Positions 15,862 to 24,157 of a stretch of 44,212 nt of DNA are shown piece after piece. Below the pieces are notes generated by a model. It was not told the origin of the DNA. It ran no database searches and saw nothing but the letters and a program-made list of their open reading frames with translations. This DNA comes from Deltaproteobacteria bacterium (GTDB lineage Bacteria > Desulfobacterota > Desulfobacteria > Desulfobacterales > B30-G6), in contig JAJDNW010000033.1 of NCBI GenBank assembly GCA_022340465.1, forward strand, positions 1 through 44,212. Reading direction: 5' to 3'. Positions within the stretch are counted from its first letter, which is position 1; the number at the start of each line of letters is the position of its first letter. The translations under genes were made by a program, and so were the position numbers.

Positions 15862-17841
15862 TTAATCCGGAATGATCTGAATGTAGTCTCTCTTGAAGAC
15901 ATCCCATTCCCCTGCTTTCGGATCATATTTGGAGTTGACGAAGGCGAACCAGTTCTCGTCATCCTGGCCGGGATAGTCGGCCTGATAGTAGAAACCGGGG
16001 TAGCGGGTTTCTTTACGGAACTGGATGTGGCGCAGGTGAGCCTCGACCGTCCAGATGCGGTGCTCGATCTCCCAGCATCGCATAAGCTCATGCAGGTCGC
16101 CGGCCGCCAGCTTTTCGCAGTCTTCGCGCATGACCTGCAGCAGCTCCATGACGATCTCCAGGTTCTTGCTGGTGGTCATGTAGTAGGTGGCCGTTCCACC
16201 GCCGTACTCGTTGGTTGCCTTCATGAGGCGCAGCGCCATGCCGGCCGGTTTCACGTAGGCCGGGTTGACGTCTTCCATGGTGGTGTAAGCGCAGTTGTCC
16301 AGGTAGGTCCTGACCGGTTTGTAAACCAGATCGACCAGTTCCTCGTTGGACCTGGCCAGAGCGGGAGTGAAATCAGCATGGTCCTTGGCAAAACGGACAG
16401 CCTGCTTGATGGCCATGCGGCCCTCGGCATGTGATCCGGAGGAGAACTTGTGGCCGGAGCAGCCCACGCCGTCACCGGCGGTGAAGAGGCCGTTGACCGT
16501 GGTCATGCGGTTGTAAACCTTGCCGTTGTCGGCCTTGATCTTGTAAGCATCCGGTATCCAGTCAAGGTCCGGACCGGAGGTCCAGAGGCCGCAGCATCCG
16601 GAGTGAGACCCGAGCAGATACGGTTCGGTGGGCATGACTTCGGAGTTTTTCTTTTCAGGCTCGGTGTCGGTCGCACACCACAGGTTGGCCTGGCCGCAAG
16701 TCATGTCAAGGAAGTCTTCCCAGGCTTCCGACTCGAGATGCTTGAGCTCTTTCTTGTCCATGGTTTCACCAAGCGCTGCCAGAGCGCTAACCGTGTCCAT
16801 GAGGATCGGACCGCGGCCCTCTTTCATCTCGAACAGCATCAGGTGGTTACGCAGACAGGTCGGGGTGATGGCGGCCGTCCCGTAGGGAGCGTATTTTTCC
16901 AGCTCGGCTTTGGCGGCGTCGCTGCCGGCAAAGGCTTCGCCCAGACCGTTGAGGGTTTTGGCCTTGAAGAGCAGGAACCATGCGCCCACAGGACCGTAAC
17001 CGTCTTTAAAACGGGCCGGGGTGAAGCGGTTTTCCATCATGGAGAGTTCGGCACCGACCTTCATGCACATGGTGTAGGTTGAACCGGCATTCCATACGGG
17101 ATACCAGGCACGGCCCTTGCCTTCGCCGACGGAACGGGGCTGGTAAATGTTTACCGCACCGCCGCAGGCAACCATCATGGACTTACACTTGATGATGTAG
17201 ACCTTGTTTTCACGAACGGAGAAACCGACGGCGCCGGCAATCGTGTTTTCTTTGTTGGCGTCCAGCAGCAGCTCGACGATGAAGCAACGCTCGATGACGT
17301 TGTCTTCGCCGATGGCTTTCTTGGCAGCTTCAGCCACGATTCTTTTATAGGATTCGCCGTTGATCATGATCTGCCATTTACCGGTGCGTACCGGGGTGGC
17401 GCCTGATTTCAGCGTACCCATCTTCTGGCCTTTCTTGCCGTCCAGGTTTTTCCCCTCGTCGTCTTTCTTCCAAACCGGAAGTCCCCACTCCTCGAACAGG
17501 TGAACGGAATCGTCCACGTGGCAACCCAGATCGAAAATCAGGTCTTCGCGGACGATGCCCATCAGGTCGTTGCGGACCATACGGACATAGTCATCGGGGG
17601 TGTTGTCGCCGATATAGGTGTTGATGGCGGACAGACCCTGAGCCACGGCGCCACTTCTTTCCATGGCGGCCTTGTCGCACAGCAGAACAGTCTGGTCGTC
17701 GCCGAGCCATTTCTTTACCTCAAATGCAGATCCGCAGGCAGCCATGCCGCCGCCGACGATCAAAACGTCAACTTCACGTTCTTCGACTTCAGGATCCCTA
17801 ACGGCCTTGAGTTCGCCTTTGGGTTTATTCGGTAATGCCAT
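15862..17841 (-). CDS. aprA: Adenylylsulfate reductase alpha subunit
   Basis: The 659-residue FAD protein reduces APS to sulfite and AMP, the second step of dissimilatory sulfate reduction. The N-terminus holds the FAD-binding VDVLIVGGGMAACGSAFEVK (about 23-42). The body has the fumarate-reductase-type regions such as VACGGAVNIYQPRS and LFTAGDGVGCSGHKFSSGSH, which in this family contact FAD and substrate. Length agrees with known AprA (about 660). AAGGAGG lies 7 nt before the ATG at 17841. It follows aprB by 72 nt on the same strand and is followed by a terminator. The product works as a heterodimer with AprB. Confidence 0.98.
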   Translation of the reverse strand: MALPNKPKGELKAVRDPEVEEREVDVLIVGGGMAACGSAFEVKKWLGDDQTVLLCDKAAMERSGAVAQGLSAINTYIGDNTPDDYVRMVRNDLMGIVREDLIFDLGCHVDDSVHLFEEWGLPVWKKDDEGKNLDGKKGQKMGTLKSGATPVRTGKWQIMINGESYKRIVAEAAKKAIGEDNVIERCFIVELLLDANKENTIAGAVGFSVRENKVYIIKCKSMMVACGGAVNIYQPRSVGEGKGRAWYPVWNAGSTYTMCMKVGAELSMMENRFTPARFKDGYGPVGAWFLLFKAKTLNGLGEAFAGSDAAKAELEKYAPYGTAAITPTCLRNHLMLFEMKEGRGPILMDTVSALAALGETMDKKELKHLESEAWEDFLDMTCGQANLWCATDTEPEKKNSEVMPTEPYLLGSHSGCCGLWTSGPDLDWIPDAYKIKADNGKVYNRMTTVNGLFTAGDGVGCSGHKFSSGSHAEGRMAIKQAVRFAKDHADFTPALARSNEELVDLVYKPVRTYLDNCAYTTMEDVNPAYVKPAGMALRLMKATNEYGGGTATYYMTTSKNLEIVMELLQVMREDCEKLAAGDLHELMRCWEIEHRIWTVEAHLRHIQFRKETRYPGFYYQADYPGQDDENWFAFVNSKYDPKAGEWDVFKRDYIQIIPD

Positions 17842-17913
17842 ATTCTATCCTCCTTAAACGGTTATCTATCTGTGTTGATTCTGATTTACTGAATGTTCCG
17901 AAAAAAACCCCGA

Positions 17914-18351
17914 CTAGACGGTCGCCTGAGGTGTCGGGATGGTGTAACCGTCCGCCTCTTCCGTTGACAGCAGGCCGCTCTCGATGTCCTGACCTTTGAG
18001 GTCGGCATATTCGTTGGCAGCACCTTCAGCAGTTGTCCGGATGGGGAACTTGAAGCGTTTGATGGTCCCGTTTCTGAACTTGCAGGTCCACATAACGTCT
18101 TCGGTACCGAGCATTGGCATTACGCTGCTTCCCAGCGGTACGAAATCCGAGTACCCGCGAACTTCGATAGCCTGGGTGGGGCAAATTTTCACACATGAAA
18201 AACATTCCCAGCACTGATCCGGCTCCTGGTTGTAAGCTTTCATTTCGTTGGGCTCGAGAACCATCAGGTCGTTGGGACAAATGTACATACAAGCCGTTTT
18301 GTCCCCGCCCTTGCAGCCGTCACATTTTTCCTGAATTACAAAACTTGGCAT
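17914..18351 (-). CDS. aprB: Adenylylsulfate reductase beta subunit
   Basis: The 145-residue ferredoxin-like subunit carries two 4Fe-4S clusters that feed electrons to the FAD of AprA. The sites are CDGC(x7)CxxICP at residues about 10-25 and CWECFSCVKICP at about 47-58. The C-terminal tail (KFRNGTIKRFKFPIRTTAEG onwards) wraps AprA in known structures. AGGAGG lies 8 nt before the ATG. It is the first gene of the aprBA-qmoABC locus and has a long AT-rich leader with a candidate promoter at 18512-18540. Confidence 0.98.
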   Translation of the reverse strand: MPSFVIQEKCDGCKGGDKTACMYICPNDLMVLEPNEMKAYNQEPDQCWECFSCVKICPTQAIEVRGYSDFVPLGSSVMPMLGTEDVMWTCKFRNGTIKRFKFPIRTTAEGAANEYADLKGQDIESGLLSTEEADGYTIPTPQATV

Positions 18352-18878
18352 TTACAATACCTCCTGAGTTTTTTTTTGTAAAAAATCTCACTATTCAATT
18401 TACGTTAACTTTTTCCTCAAATATGGAAACAACTCTTAGCCGTCACACCTCCCTTCTAGTCCAAAATCGTGATATTTTGGCCAATTTTTTATCTTCCCTC
18501 CTAGTTTGGCTATAATATTTTCCGATCTGTTTGCACTGAAATATTATAGATTTGAACGCCGTTTTCAACGGTGACGAAAATCATTCGCCGATTTTTGAAA
18601 AAAACTAGTTTTTCTTTAAAAATCAGCAGGATATAAGCAATCCAAGATAGAATCAATATCATTCAGCATTGGGCTTGTCAAGAACTTTTGGGCCTTGAAA
18701 TTTCAAATATCCCGTTTTGAGGCCTCCCGGTCCTGACAGGCTCAATATGTTGATTTTTTTTTGTATTTTTCACCATATATTGTAGTCGCCGGTCGAAATG
18801 TTCCCTTCGCAGGATCGTTTCTCTCAACCGCCCATCTTTCTGTTGACTTTCGCCGGCAATCCGGCTTCAACAGGGGTC
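18352..18878. other. AT-rich regulatory region upstream of aprB, no gene seen
   Basis: This 527-bp stretch separates aprB from the plus-strand small ORF and SDR. It contains the aprB leader of about 155 nt, a candidate promoter, and a palindrome CCAAAAT-N6-ATTTTGG (18461-18480). Two direct repeats of the type TCCCTYCTAGT start at 18450 and 18495, and a perfect 14-bp palindrome AAAAACTAGTTTTT lies near 18600. No convincing coding frame is present before 18879. Confidence 0.6.
18512..18540 (-). promoter_or_regulatory. Candidate aprB promoter
   Basis: On the minus strand TTCAGT (-35, 18535-18540) and TATTAT (-10, 18512-18517) are 17 bp apart. A second TATAAT lies about 30 bp upstream on that strand. 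Which one is used cannot be decided here. Confidence 0.45.
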
Positions 18879-19001
18879 ATGGAAAACGAATTCACACCCT
18901 TGGATCTCGACCAAGCCTTCCGGTTTGACCGCCATCAAAACGTCTCCCTGCTGCGCCTCGGGCACGGATATGTCGAACGGTTGTTAGGTGGAACCCTGTG
19001 A
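18879..19001 (+). CDS. Small hypothetical ORF overlapping the SDR start
   Basis: A 40-residue frame starts MENEFTPLDLDQAFRFDRHQ and ends GYVERLLGGTL. Its stop TGA overlaps the GTG start of the SDR gene in the sequence GTGA, a pattern seen in translationally coupled pairs. AGGGG lies just before the ATG. An in-frame upstream start at 18798 gives 67 residues but lacks a ribosome binding site. No family is recognised. Confidence 0.35.
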   Translation: MENEFTPLDLDQAFRFDRHQNVSLLRLGHGYVERLLGGTL

Positions 19002-19807
19002 GCCGTAAAGTCGCGCTGGTGCTCGGAGCCGTCAAGGGCATTGGAATGGGCGTCGGGCTTGCCCTCGCCCGCCAGGGCATGGACGTCGCTCTGACCTATT
19101 ACGATTGGGAAGAAAGCCTTGCAAAGATGCAGGCGGCCTTTCGGGAAACCAACGCCGATCACCTGATCATCCGGGCCGACCTGCGGGAGACCGATGGCAT
19201 ACCCAGCGTCATCGAGCGGGTCCTCGAGCGTTTTGGGCGCATAGACATTCTCATCAACAACATCGAACGCGGCGGGTGGCCCATCGTGCACGGAGCGTAC
19301 ACCGAGGACCAGTGGGATCTCGAACAGGCGACCACCCTGCGCGCCAAGCAGTGGCTGTTTTCAGCCGCCCTCCCGCACCTCAGGGCATCCGGCGAAGGCG
19401 CCGTGATCAACATCTCATCCATCGCGGGCATCGTGGGAAGAAGCGGACCGGCCAGCCTGGTGTTCAACGACGGCTACGCGGCCGCCAACCGCGGCATCTC
19501 GATGCTGACGGAAACCTGGGCGCGACTGGGCGCCCCCGATGTCCGCGTCAATGAAATCATGCTGGGCCTTTTCGAGACCAGGCATGCGGAAGGCACCCGC
19601 GGCTGGGGGCTGCTGTCTGAAAAGCAGAAGGCCGCGTTGGTGGAGCACACCCTGCTTGGCCGCACCGGTAGGATTTCCGATATCGTCAAAGCGGTCGATT
19701 TTCTAATCAACGGCGCCCCGTACATGACCGGAACCGTATTGCGTCTCGACGGCGGATACGTTCTTGGAGGGGAGAAGATTCTGCCCATGCCGGAGGGCAT
19801 CCTCTGA
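18998..19807 (+). CDS. Short-chain dehydrogenase/reductase family protein with altered active site
   Basis: The 269-residue protein has a Rossmann fold of the classical SDR type. The nucleotide loop is GAVKGIG (residues 10-16), the NNAG motif is changed to NNIE (about 87-90), and the Ser strand reads VINISSIAG (about 137-144). The catalytic YxxxK appears as Y160-A-A-A-N164, so the lysine is replaced. The Ser-Tyr distance is also about six residues longer than usual. The C-terminus (MTGTVLRLDGGYVLGGE) matches the family, whose consensus is xxTGxxxxVDGG. The start is GTG overlapping the small upstream ORF. It may be a reductase with changed chemistry or a non-catalytic SDR. The substrate is unknown. 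Confidence 0.82.
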   Translation: MSRKVALVLGAVKGIGMGVGLALARQGMDVALTYYDWEESLAKMQAAFRETNADHLIIRADLRETDGIPSVIERVLERFGRIDILINNIERGGWPIVHGAYTEDQWDLEQATTLRAKQWLFSAALPHLRASGEGAVINISSIAGIVGRSGPASLVFNDGYAAANRGISMLTETWARLGAPDVRVNEIMLGLFETRHAEGTRGWGLLSEKQKAALVEHTLLGRTGRISDIVKAVDFLINGAPYMTGTVLRLDGGYVLGGEKILPMPEGIL

Positions 19808-19895
19808 TGCCGGCTTATGGCTTGTGGCTGGTAGCGGGTGGCAGATGGTTACCCTGCGACACGCCGTGGAAAAGCAGACAACCACCGAACGATCG

Positions 19896-20678
19896 TCACC
19901 GCGGTCGGATCTTCTTCGACGTAATCCCCCACACAAACAGTTTGACCCAGTCAAAACCGAATTTCAGCAACTCCAGGTCATCGGATTTTATCCTTTTCAA
20001 AAGGGCGGTCTTGACCCTGTAGCGTTTGAGGAAGCTGCTTCCCCACACGAACTCGCGGAAACGGTCGATGTTGTACGTCGCCATGAAAGCCATTTTGGCC
20101 CTGGCCCCTTCGGGGCCTTCGCGCCCCCAGGGGTCCCGCTGAAAAAGGGCCTTGATCCGTGACCACTCGAGGGTCATCTTGTTGTACCGTTCGGCTTCCT
20201 GGTCGGCAGCCCATGTCGCGGCGGTCCAGGACCGATCCTCGTGCTGCCCCATGCAGAAATCGGGCGGACGGAAAAAGCAGACCAGCCGGCTCTCTCCAGG
20301 ATCCGCCCCCCGATACAACCCCTGTTCCACCGGAAACGTGCGGCATGAGTCCGGACGATCCGCGTAGACCCGACACCCCGCTTCCGACAGCCAGGGGCAG
20401 GTTTTTTCCGCATTGTCCGCCATCCTCAACAAGATGTCCGGAAAAAAACTCCCCTCCCGCAGCACCACATCCACGTAGCGGTCGATAAACGCGTCCGAGG
20501 TCACTCCCAGGGCGGTTTTCAACCGCAGCACATCGTAGGGATAGAGAAACAGATTGAGGTTTCGGCAGCATCGATTGAAACAGGAGATATCAGGATGGCA
20601 GCGGAATTTAAATGTGTCTCCCGCTTTGATGAATCGCCCGGGCAGACTTTCGAGATCGTCGGTGGTAATTGATTTCAT
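19896..20678 (-). CDS. YkgJ-family cysteine-cluster protein (second of two)
   Basis: This protein of about 260 residues shows the YkgJ/UPF0153 pattern, thought to bind a zinc or iron-sulfur centre. CHPDISCFNRCC lies near residue 27, followed by CPWLSEAGCRVYADRPDSCR and FCMGQHED. The ATG at 20678 (MKSITTDDLE) is preferred over a TTG four codons upstream, but neither has a Shine-Dalgarno. It lies 44 nt after another YkgJ-type gene and follows a dGTPase-like gene on the same strand. The function of the family is not established. The tail after residue 150 is basic and has no recognised domain. Confidence 0.78.
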   Translation of the reverse strand: MKSITTDDLESLPGRFIKAGDTFKFRCHPDISCFNRCCRNLNLFLYPYDVLRLKTALGVTSDAFIDRYVDVVLREGSFFPDILLRMADNAEKTCPWLSEAGCRVYADRPDSCRTFPVEQGLYRGADPGESRLVCFFRPPDFCMGQHEDRSWTAATWAADQEAERYNKMTLEWSRIKALFQRDPWGREGPEGARAKMAFMATYNIDRFREFVWGSSFLKRYRVKTALLKRIKSDDLELLKFGFDWVKLFVWGITSKKIRPR

Positions 20679-20722
20679 AATAATTGTCAAACTGACGTTT
20701 CACCCCTTCCCAGCATGGGTCA

Positions 20723-21322
20723 TTAGAACGTCCCGATCATTTCGGCAATCGTCAGCTTCAAACCGCCATTTACGCCGGCGGTCACCCGAAACGCCTTCTC
20801 CAGATGGGCCATCGCCTTGTAAAATGGCGTGCGGTCCAGGGAAAATTCGACACCGCATTGCCTCTGCACCTCAAAGGAAGCACAGCCGGCCCCCCGCACG
20901 ATTTTTCCCCCGGGATGGTGCAGTTCGTGCGGTATACCATGCAGGCGGCAAATCATGGGACGGTACGCATAAACAACGCAACGCCCATCCCCATTCAGGG
21001 GGCACCACACCGTCACCGGGCTGCCCGCGGCGTCCGCCGCCGCATATTTCCTGCGGTTTTCGCCGGCCTTTTTTTTCACGACTTCCTTTTCCCGGGCCGT
21101 CAGTTCCATAACCCCCCTGTAGATCGACAGGTACTCGAGAAAGGTGTGATGGTGAAAACGCGTCCTGCAGCAGTTTTCTTCACACCCCCGGCACACGAAA
21201 CCGCAGCGTTCGGCTGCCTCCGCATAGCCTGCATCCATGGCCTTGAAAACCAAAAACAGCCGGTCTAACCAGGTCGACAGTCTGTCGGGGTCCTCTCTTA
21301 TTCTGTCGATGGCGGCACGCAT
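20723..21322 (-). CDS. YkgJ-family cysteine-cluster protein (first of two)
   Basis: The 199-residue protein has the cysteine-cluster signature in FVCRGCEENCCRTRFHHHT (about 42-60) and CPLNGDGRCVVYAYRPMICR (about 107-126), with one more Cys pair downstream (GCASFEVQRQC). The ATG at 21322 directly abuts the stop of the dGTPase-like gene (TGAATG), so translation is probably coupled. The YkgJ family is proposed to bind zinc or an Fe-S cluster; its role is unknown. Two different YkgJ-type genes in a row suggest that they act together. Confidence 0.8.
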   Translation of the reverse strand: MRAAIDRIREDPDRLSTWLDRLFLVFKAMDAGYAEAAERCGFVCRGCEENCCRTRFHHHTFLEYLSIYRGVMELTAREKEVVKKKAGENRRKYAAADAAGSPVTVWCPLNGDGRCVVYAYRPMICRLHGIPHELHHPGGKIVRGAGCASFEVQRQCGVEFSLDRTPFYKAMAHLEKAFRVTAGVNGGLKLTIAEMIGTF

Positions 21323-22390
21323 TCAAACCTGCGGCATGGGAAAAAACAGACGTTCGTAAAGTGCCATGGCATAGCGGTCGGTCATGCTGGCAATGAAATC
21401 GCAAACGACTCTTTCGCGGGTGCCCCCATTGCGGTAGATGCCGCCCATTTCCATCGCGGCGAGCTCGCTTTCCAGCATGTCGTCATGGTCGAGAAAGTAG
21501 GCGTACAGTTCCGAAAGAATTTTCTTGGCCTTGATAAATTCATTGTGCACGAGCGGCGATCGGTACACGTTCTCGTACAGAAACTGCCGCAGAATCGTCA
21601 TGGCGCCGAACACTTCGTCGCTCATGCCGAGCACCAGTTCGTTGCCCTCGACCCTGCTCGAAAAAACAAGATCGTTGATCATGGTGGCGGCCCGCTCCCA
21701 GTGCGTGCCTCCCAGAATTCGCACACACGCCTCGGGTACCTGCGCAGCGGCCACCACCCCGCTGCGGATGGCATCGTCCAGATCATGGTTGAGATAAGCC
21801 ATAATGTCGGCAACCCGGACCACCCGGCCTTCGATGGTGCCGGGCAGCTCCTCCGGGTCGTCGGGGATAATTTTTCCATACCCTTTGGAGTGTTTTAAAA
21901 TCCCGTCGCGAACCTCCCAGGTGAGGTTGAGGCCGTTGCCGTCGTTTTCCAACACCTCGACTACCCTCAGGCTCTGGGAGTGGTGAGAATAGCCGGGTGA
22001 AAATATTTCCTTCAGCACCGTTTCGCCGCCGTGCCCGAAAGGCGTGTGCCCGATGTCATGCCCCAGGGCAATCGCCTCGGCCAGGTCTTCGTTCAAAAAC
22101 ATGGCGCGGGCGATGGTCCTGGCTATCTGCGCAACCTCCAGCGTATGGGTCAACCGGGTCCGGTACTCGTCCCCCAAAGGCCGCAGAAAGACCTGGGTTT
22201 TGTGTTTCAGCCGCCTGAACGCATTGGAATAGACGATGCGGTCCCGGTCCACCTGGAAGGCGGTCCTGATGGGGCAGGCGGCCTCGGTCGATTCCCGCCC
22301 CCTTGAATTGGCGCTCTGGCACCCGAAAGGGGACATAAAATTTTTTTCCCGCTTTTCAAAATTTTCCCGAATGGACATTCCGTCTGGCAT
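21323..22390 (-). CDS. dGTPase-like HD-domain triphosphohydrolase
   Basis: The protein of about 355 residues matches deoxyguanosinetriphosphate triphosphohydrolase-like proteins, which cleave dNTPs to nucleoside and triphosphate. The N-terminus shows the family's MSIRENFEKRE and DRDRIVYSNAFRRLKHKTQV. The HD metal site is seen in THTLEVAQIAR and ALGHDIGHTPFGHGGE. The annotated start at 22390 is one of three close Met codons (22399, 22390, 22378); a GGAG lies 9 nt before it. A longer in-frame start at 22435 adds residues unlike the family. It is the first gene of a three-gene minus-strand unit with two YkgJ-type genes. It probably limits dNTP pools. Confidence 0.9.
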   Translation of the reverse strand: MPDGMSIRENFEKREKNFMSPFGCQSANSRGRESTEAACPIRTAFQVDRDRIVYSNAFRRLKHKTQVFLRPLGDEYRTRLTHTLEVAQIARTIARAMFLNEDLAEAIALGHDIGHTPFGHGGETVLKEIFSPGYSHHSQSLRVVEVLENDGNGLNLTWEVRDGILKHSKGYGKIIPDDPEELPGTIEGRVVRVADIMAYLNHDLDDAIRSGVVAAAQVPEACVRILGGTHWERAATMINDLVFSSRVEGNELVLGMSDEVFGAMTILRQFLYENVYRSPLVHNEFIKAKKILSELYAYFLDHDDMLESELAAMEMGGIYRNGGTRERVVCDFIASMTDRYAMALYERLFFPMPQV

Positions 22391-22772
22391 GGCATGCATC
22401 TCCGGCAAAAGCCCCACACCGTTTTTCGAAGGCAAGCGAAAATCCCGTCATTCCGGCGGGTCGACGTGGTGCTTCACCATACTGAAATTAAAAACAAACC
22501 ATCAATTAATAATTACCATGTTGTTTGTGTCCCCTTGAGGTTTACAACGGCACCTGGAAACATTAACATAAATACATCAGCTTAGGTCAAGCGTTTCAAA
22601 CGCTACGCATGATCAAAATCAAAAACAGCCGCGAAAAGGCATTTTTCCATGCGTCTGATGAAGAGTCATAAAGCCTTGAGCGGCAAAAAGCAAAAAGAAA
22701 CGCACCCAATACCGCAGCCGGGTATCCCTAACCGGAGCGTGACCGCGTTTTAAACCGACAGGAGCGCCGAAG
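22391..22772. other. Intergenic region, no gene supported
   Basis: This 382-bp region separates two divergent units. It holds a perfect 15-bp inverted repeat AGCGTTT-C-AAACGCT (22590-22604), which could be an operator, and AT-rich stretches near 22490-22520 that could hold the dGTPase promoter. A 34-codon plus-strand frame begins near 22650 but has no ribosome binding site and no recognisable content. Confidence 0.4.
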
Positions 22773-23330
22773 ATGAAGGGACACCATTTGATACTGGGTG
22801 AACTCAGCGACACCATCACCGGTGAAACCCTTCAGGACACCCACGATGAACGGTATCGGCAGAAAATCGCCGCCCTGCTGGTGAATGAGAAGGGGTTCTC
22901 CCGGAGAGAGATCAAGCCGCGGCTGCCGTTGAAAATAAAGGCCGGGGAAAAATGCGCCGTTATTCCGGTCGATTTCGGCATATATCTCGACGAAACATGC
23001 TGCATGCTGATCAAATACGGACCGGGGTCGCTGGTGACGCGCCACCGTCCGGCCCTGGCGGCTTCCCGCCTGCTGGTTGCCTATCAGATCCCCGTTGTGG
23101 TCGTGACCAATGGTGTGGAGACCGATGTGCTCGACGGCCACACCGGTAAAATAACGGCCCGGGGGTTCGATGGCATCCCCGACAGAGCCGCGCTGCTGCA
23201 ACGCGTGGAAGGGGTGCATTTCACCCCGGTCCACCCTGCAAGGGCCGAAAAGGAATCCCGAATCGCTTACGCCTTCGAGGTGGACGGCAGTTGCCCCTGT
23301 GACGACACGATCTGCAAAATAACCGGTTGA
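22773..23330 (+). CDS. Orphan HsdR-N-terminal-domain-like protein
   Basis: The 185-residue protein resembles the stand-alone type I restriction enzyme R-protein N-terminal domain family. DERYRQKIAALLVNEKGFSRREI (about 27-49) matches its opening, and LLVAYQIPVVVVTNGVETDV (about 105-125) matches the end of the nuclease core. The expected PD-(D/E)xK site is damaged. VDFGIYLDE supplies the Asp, but the strand that should read ExK is MLIKYG. No hsdM, hsdS or helicase part is nearby, so restriction is unlikely. AGGAG lies about 9 nt before the ATG. The C-terminus has CPCDDTIC, a possible metal site. The stop codon is inside the terminator stem. Confidence 0.7.
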   Translation: MKGHHLILGELSDTITGETLQDTHDERYRQKIAALLVNEKGFSRREIKPRLPLKIKAGEKCAVIPVDFGIYLDETCCMLIKYGPGSLVTRHRPALAASRLLVAYQIPVVVVTNGVETDVLDGHTGKITARGFDGIPDRAALLQRVEGVHFTPVHPARAEKESRIAYAFEVDGSCPCDDTICKITG

Positions 23331-23372
23331 CGGGCAATCGAAAAAGATGGTTGGCCGTCAACCGGTTATTTT
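23316..23372 (+). terminator. Terminator overlapping the end of the HsdR-N-like gene
   Basis: AAAATAACCGGTTGACGG (23316-23333) pairs perfectly over 18 bp with CCGTCAACCGGTTATTTT (23355-23372). The TGA stop (23328-23330) lies in the left arm. Confidence 0.8.
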
Positions 23373-23495
23373 GTATATACGCCATTAATTGGCGTGCCGG
23401 CGGAAATGATCTTTCTAAATTTGCCATATAGGTTTTCATTCTAAACAGTTCCTTTGCATCCAATGCCGGTAGCGCCGGCCGGGAATGAAGGGCGT

Positions 23496-23996
23496 ATGCA
23501 GCACGAATTTTTCATGCAAGCGGCCTTGAAAGAGGCTGAAAAAGCATTATTATCCGGTGAATTTCCTGTCGGCTGCGTGGTGGTCAGCGACGGCCGCATC
23601 ATTGCCAAAGGCTCCCGCAGCGGAACCGCCGGCCCATCGGCCAATGAACTGGACCACGCGGAAATCGTGGCTCTGCGGCAGGTCGATGGCCTGAAGGGTG
23701 CGCCGGATCCATGCACAATGACCATTTACAGCACCATGGAGCCGTGCCTCATGTGTTTCGGCGCTATTCTGATCAACGGCATCGAACGGATTGTCTATGC
23801 CTATGAAGATGTGATGGGAGGCGGTACCCGCTGTCCGCTGGACGCCATGCCCCGGATTTACAGCAACAAAAATATTTCTATTGTTTCCAATATATTGAGA
23901 AATGAAAGCCTCGACCTTTTCAAAACGTTTTTCTCGAATACAGATAACACCTATTGGCGGGGCAGCCTGCTGGCCGAATACACCCTGGCCCAGTAG
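23496..23996 (+). CDS. Nucleoside deaminase of the cytidine/deoxycytidylate deaminase superfamily
   Basis: The 166-residue zinc enzyme has the CDA-fold motifs DHAEIVAL (about 59-66, HAE) and TMEPCLMC (about 87-94, PCxxC), which bind zinc and supply the catalytic Glu. The arrangement and length are close to guanine deaminase and TadA-like proteins. The substrate cannot be fixed from motifs alone; a tRNA adenosine deaminase role is possible. The ATG at 23496 with GAAGGG upstream is preferred to an in-frame start 14 codons earlier. It sits alone between a terminator and the infC leader. Confidence 0.85.
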   Translation: MQHEFFMQAALKEAEKALLSGEFPVGCVVVSDGRIIAKGSRSGTAGPSANELDHAEIVALRQVDGLKGAPDPCTMTIYSTMEPCLMCFGAILINGIERIVYAYEDVMGGGTRCPLDAMPRIYSNKNISIVSNILRNESLDLFKTFFSNTDNTYWRGSLLAEYTLAQ

Positions 23997-24023
23997 AGAA
24001 ATTATTTTTATTGCATTTTTTTC

Positions 24024-24050
24024 TTGCATTTCCTAAGGTTGTTGTATAAG
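24024..24050 (+). promoter_or_regulatory. Candidate infC operon promoter
   Basis: TTGCAT (24024-24029) and TATAAG (24045-24050) are 15 bp apart. The leader to infC would be about 100 nt and includes a 20-codon frame that ends at the infC Shine-Dalgarno. Confidence 0.35.
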
Positions 24051-24157
24051 CGACTATCGAAAAATTGTTGGTTGTTTTTTCAATGAATGCAGAAACATCT
24101 GGAGTTGGATCATCAATACGCGCCATTTCCGGTCAGCCCGGTTAGGGAGGTGAAAGT

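Noticed and set aside
22650-22757. A 34-codon plus-strand frame before the HsdR-N-like gene
   Set aside because: It has no ribosome binding site, no family match and a low-complexity basic composition.
22773-23330. A restriction-modification system
   Set aside because: Only an R-protein N-terminal-like domain is present. There is no methylase, specificity or helicase gene, and the nuclease motif is damaged.
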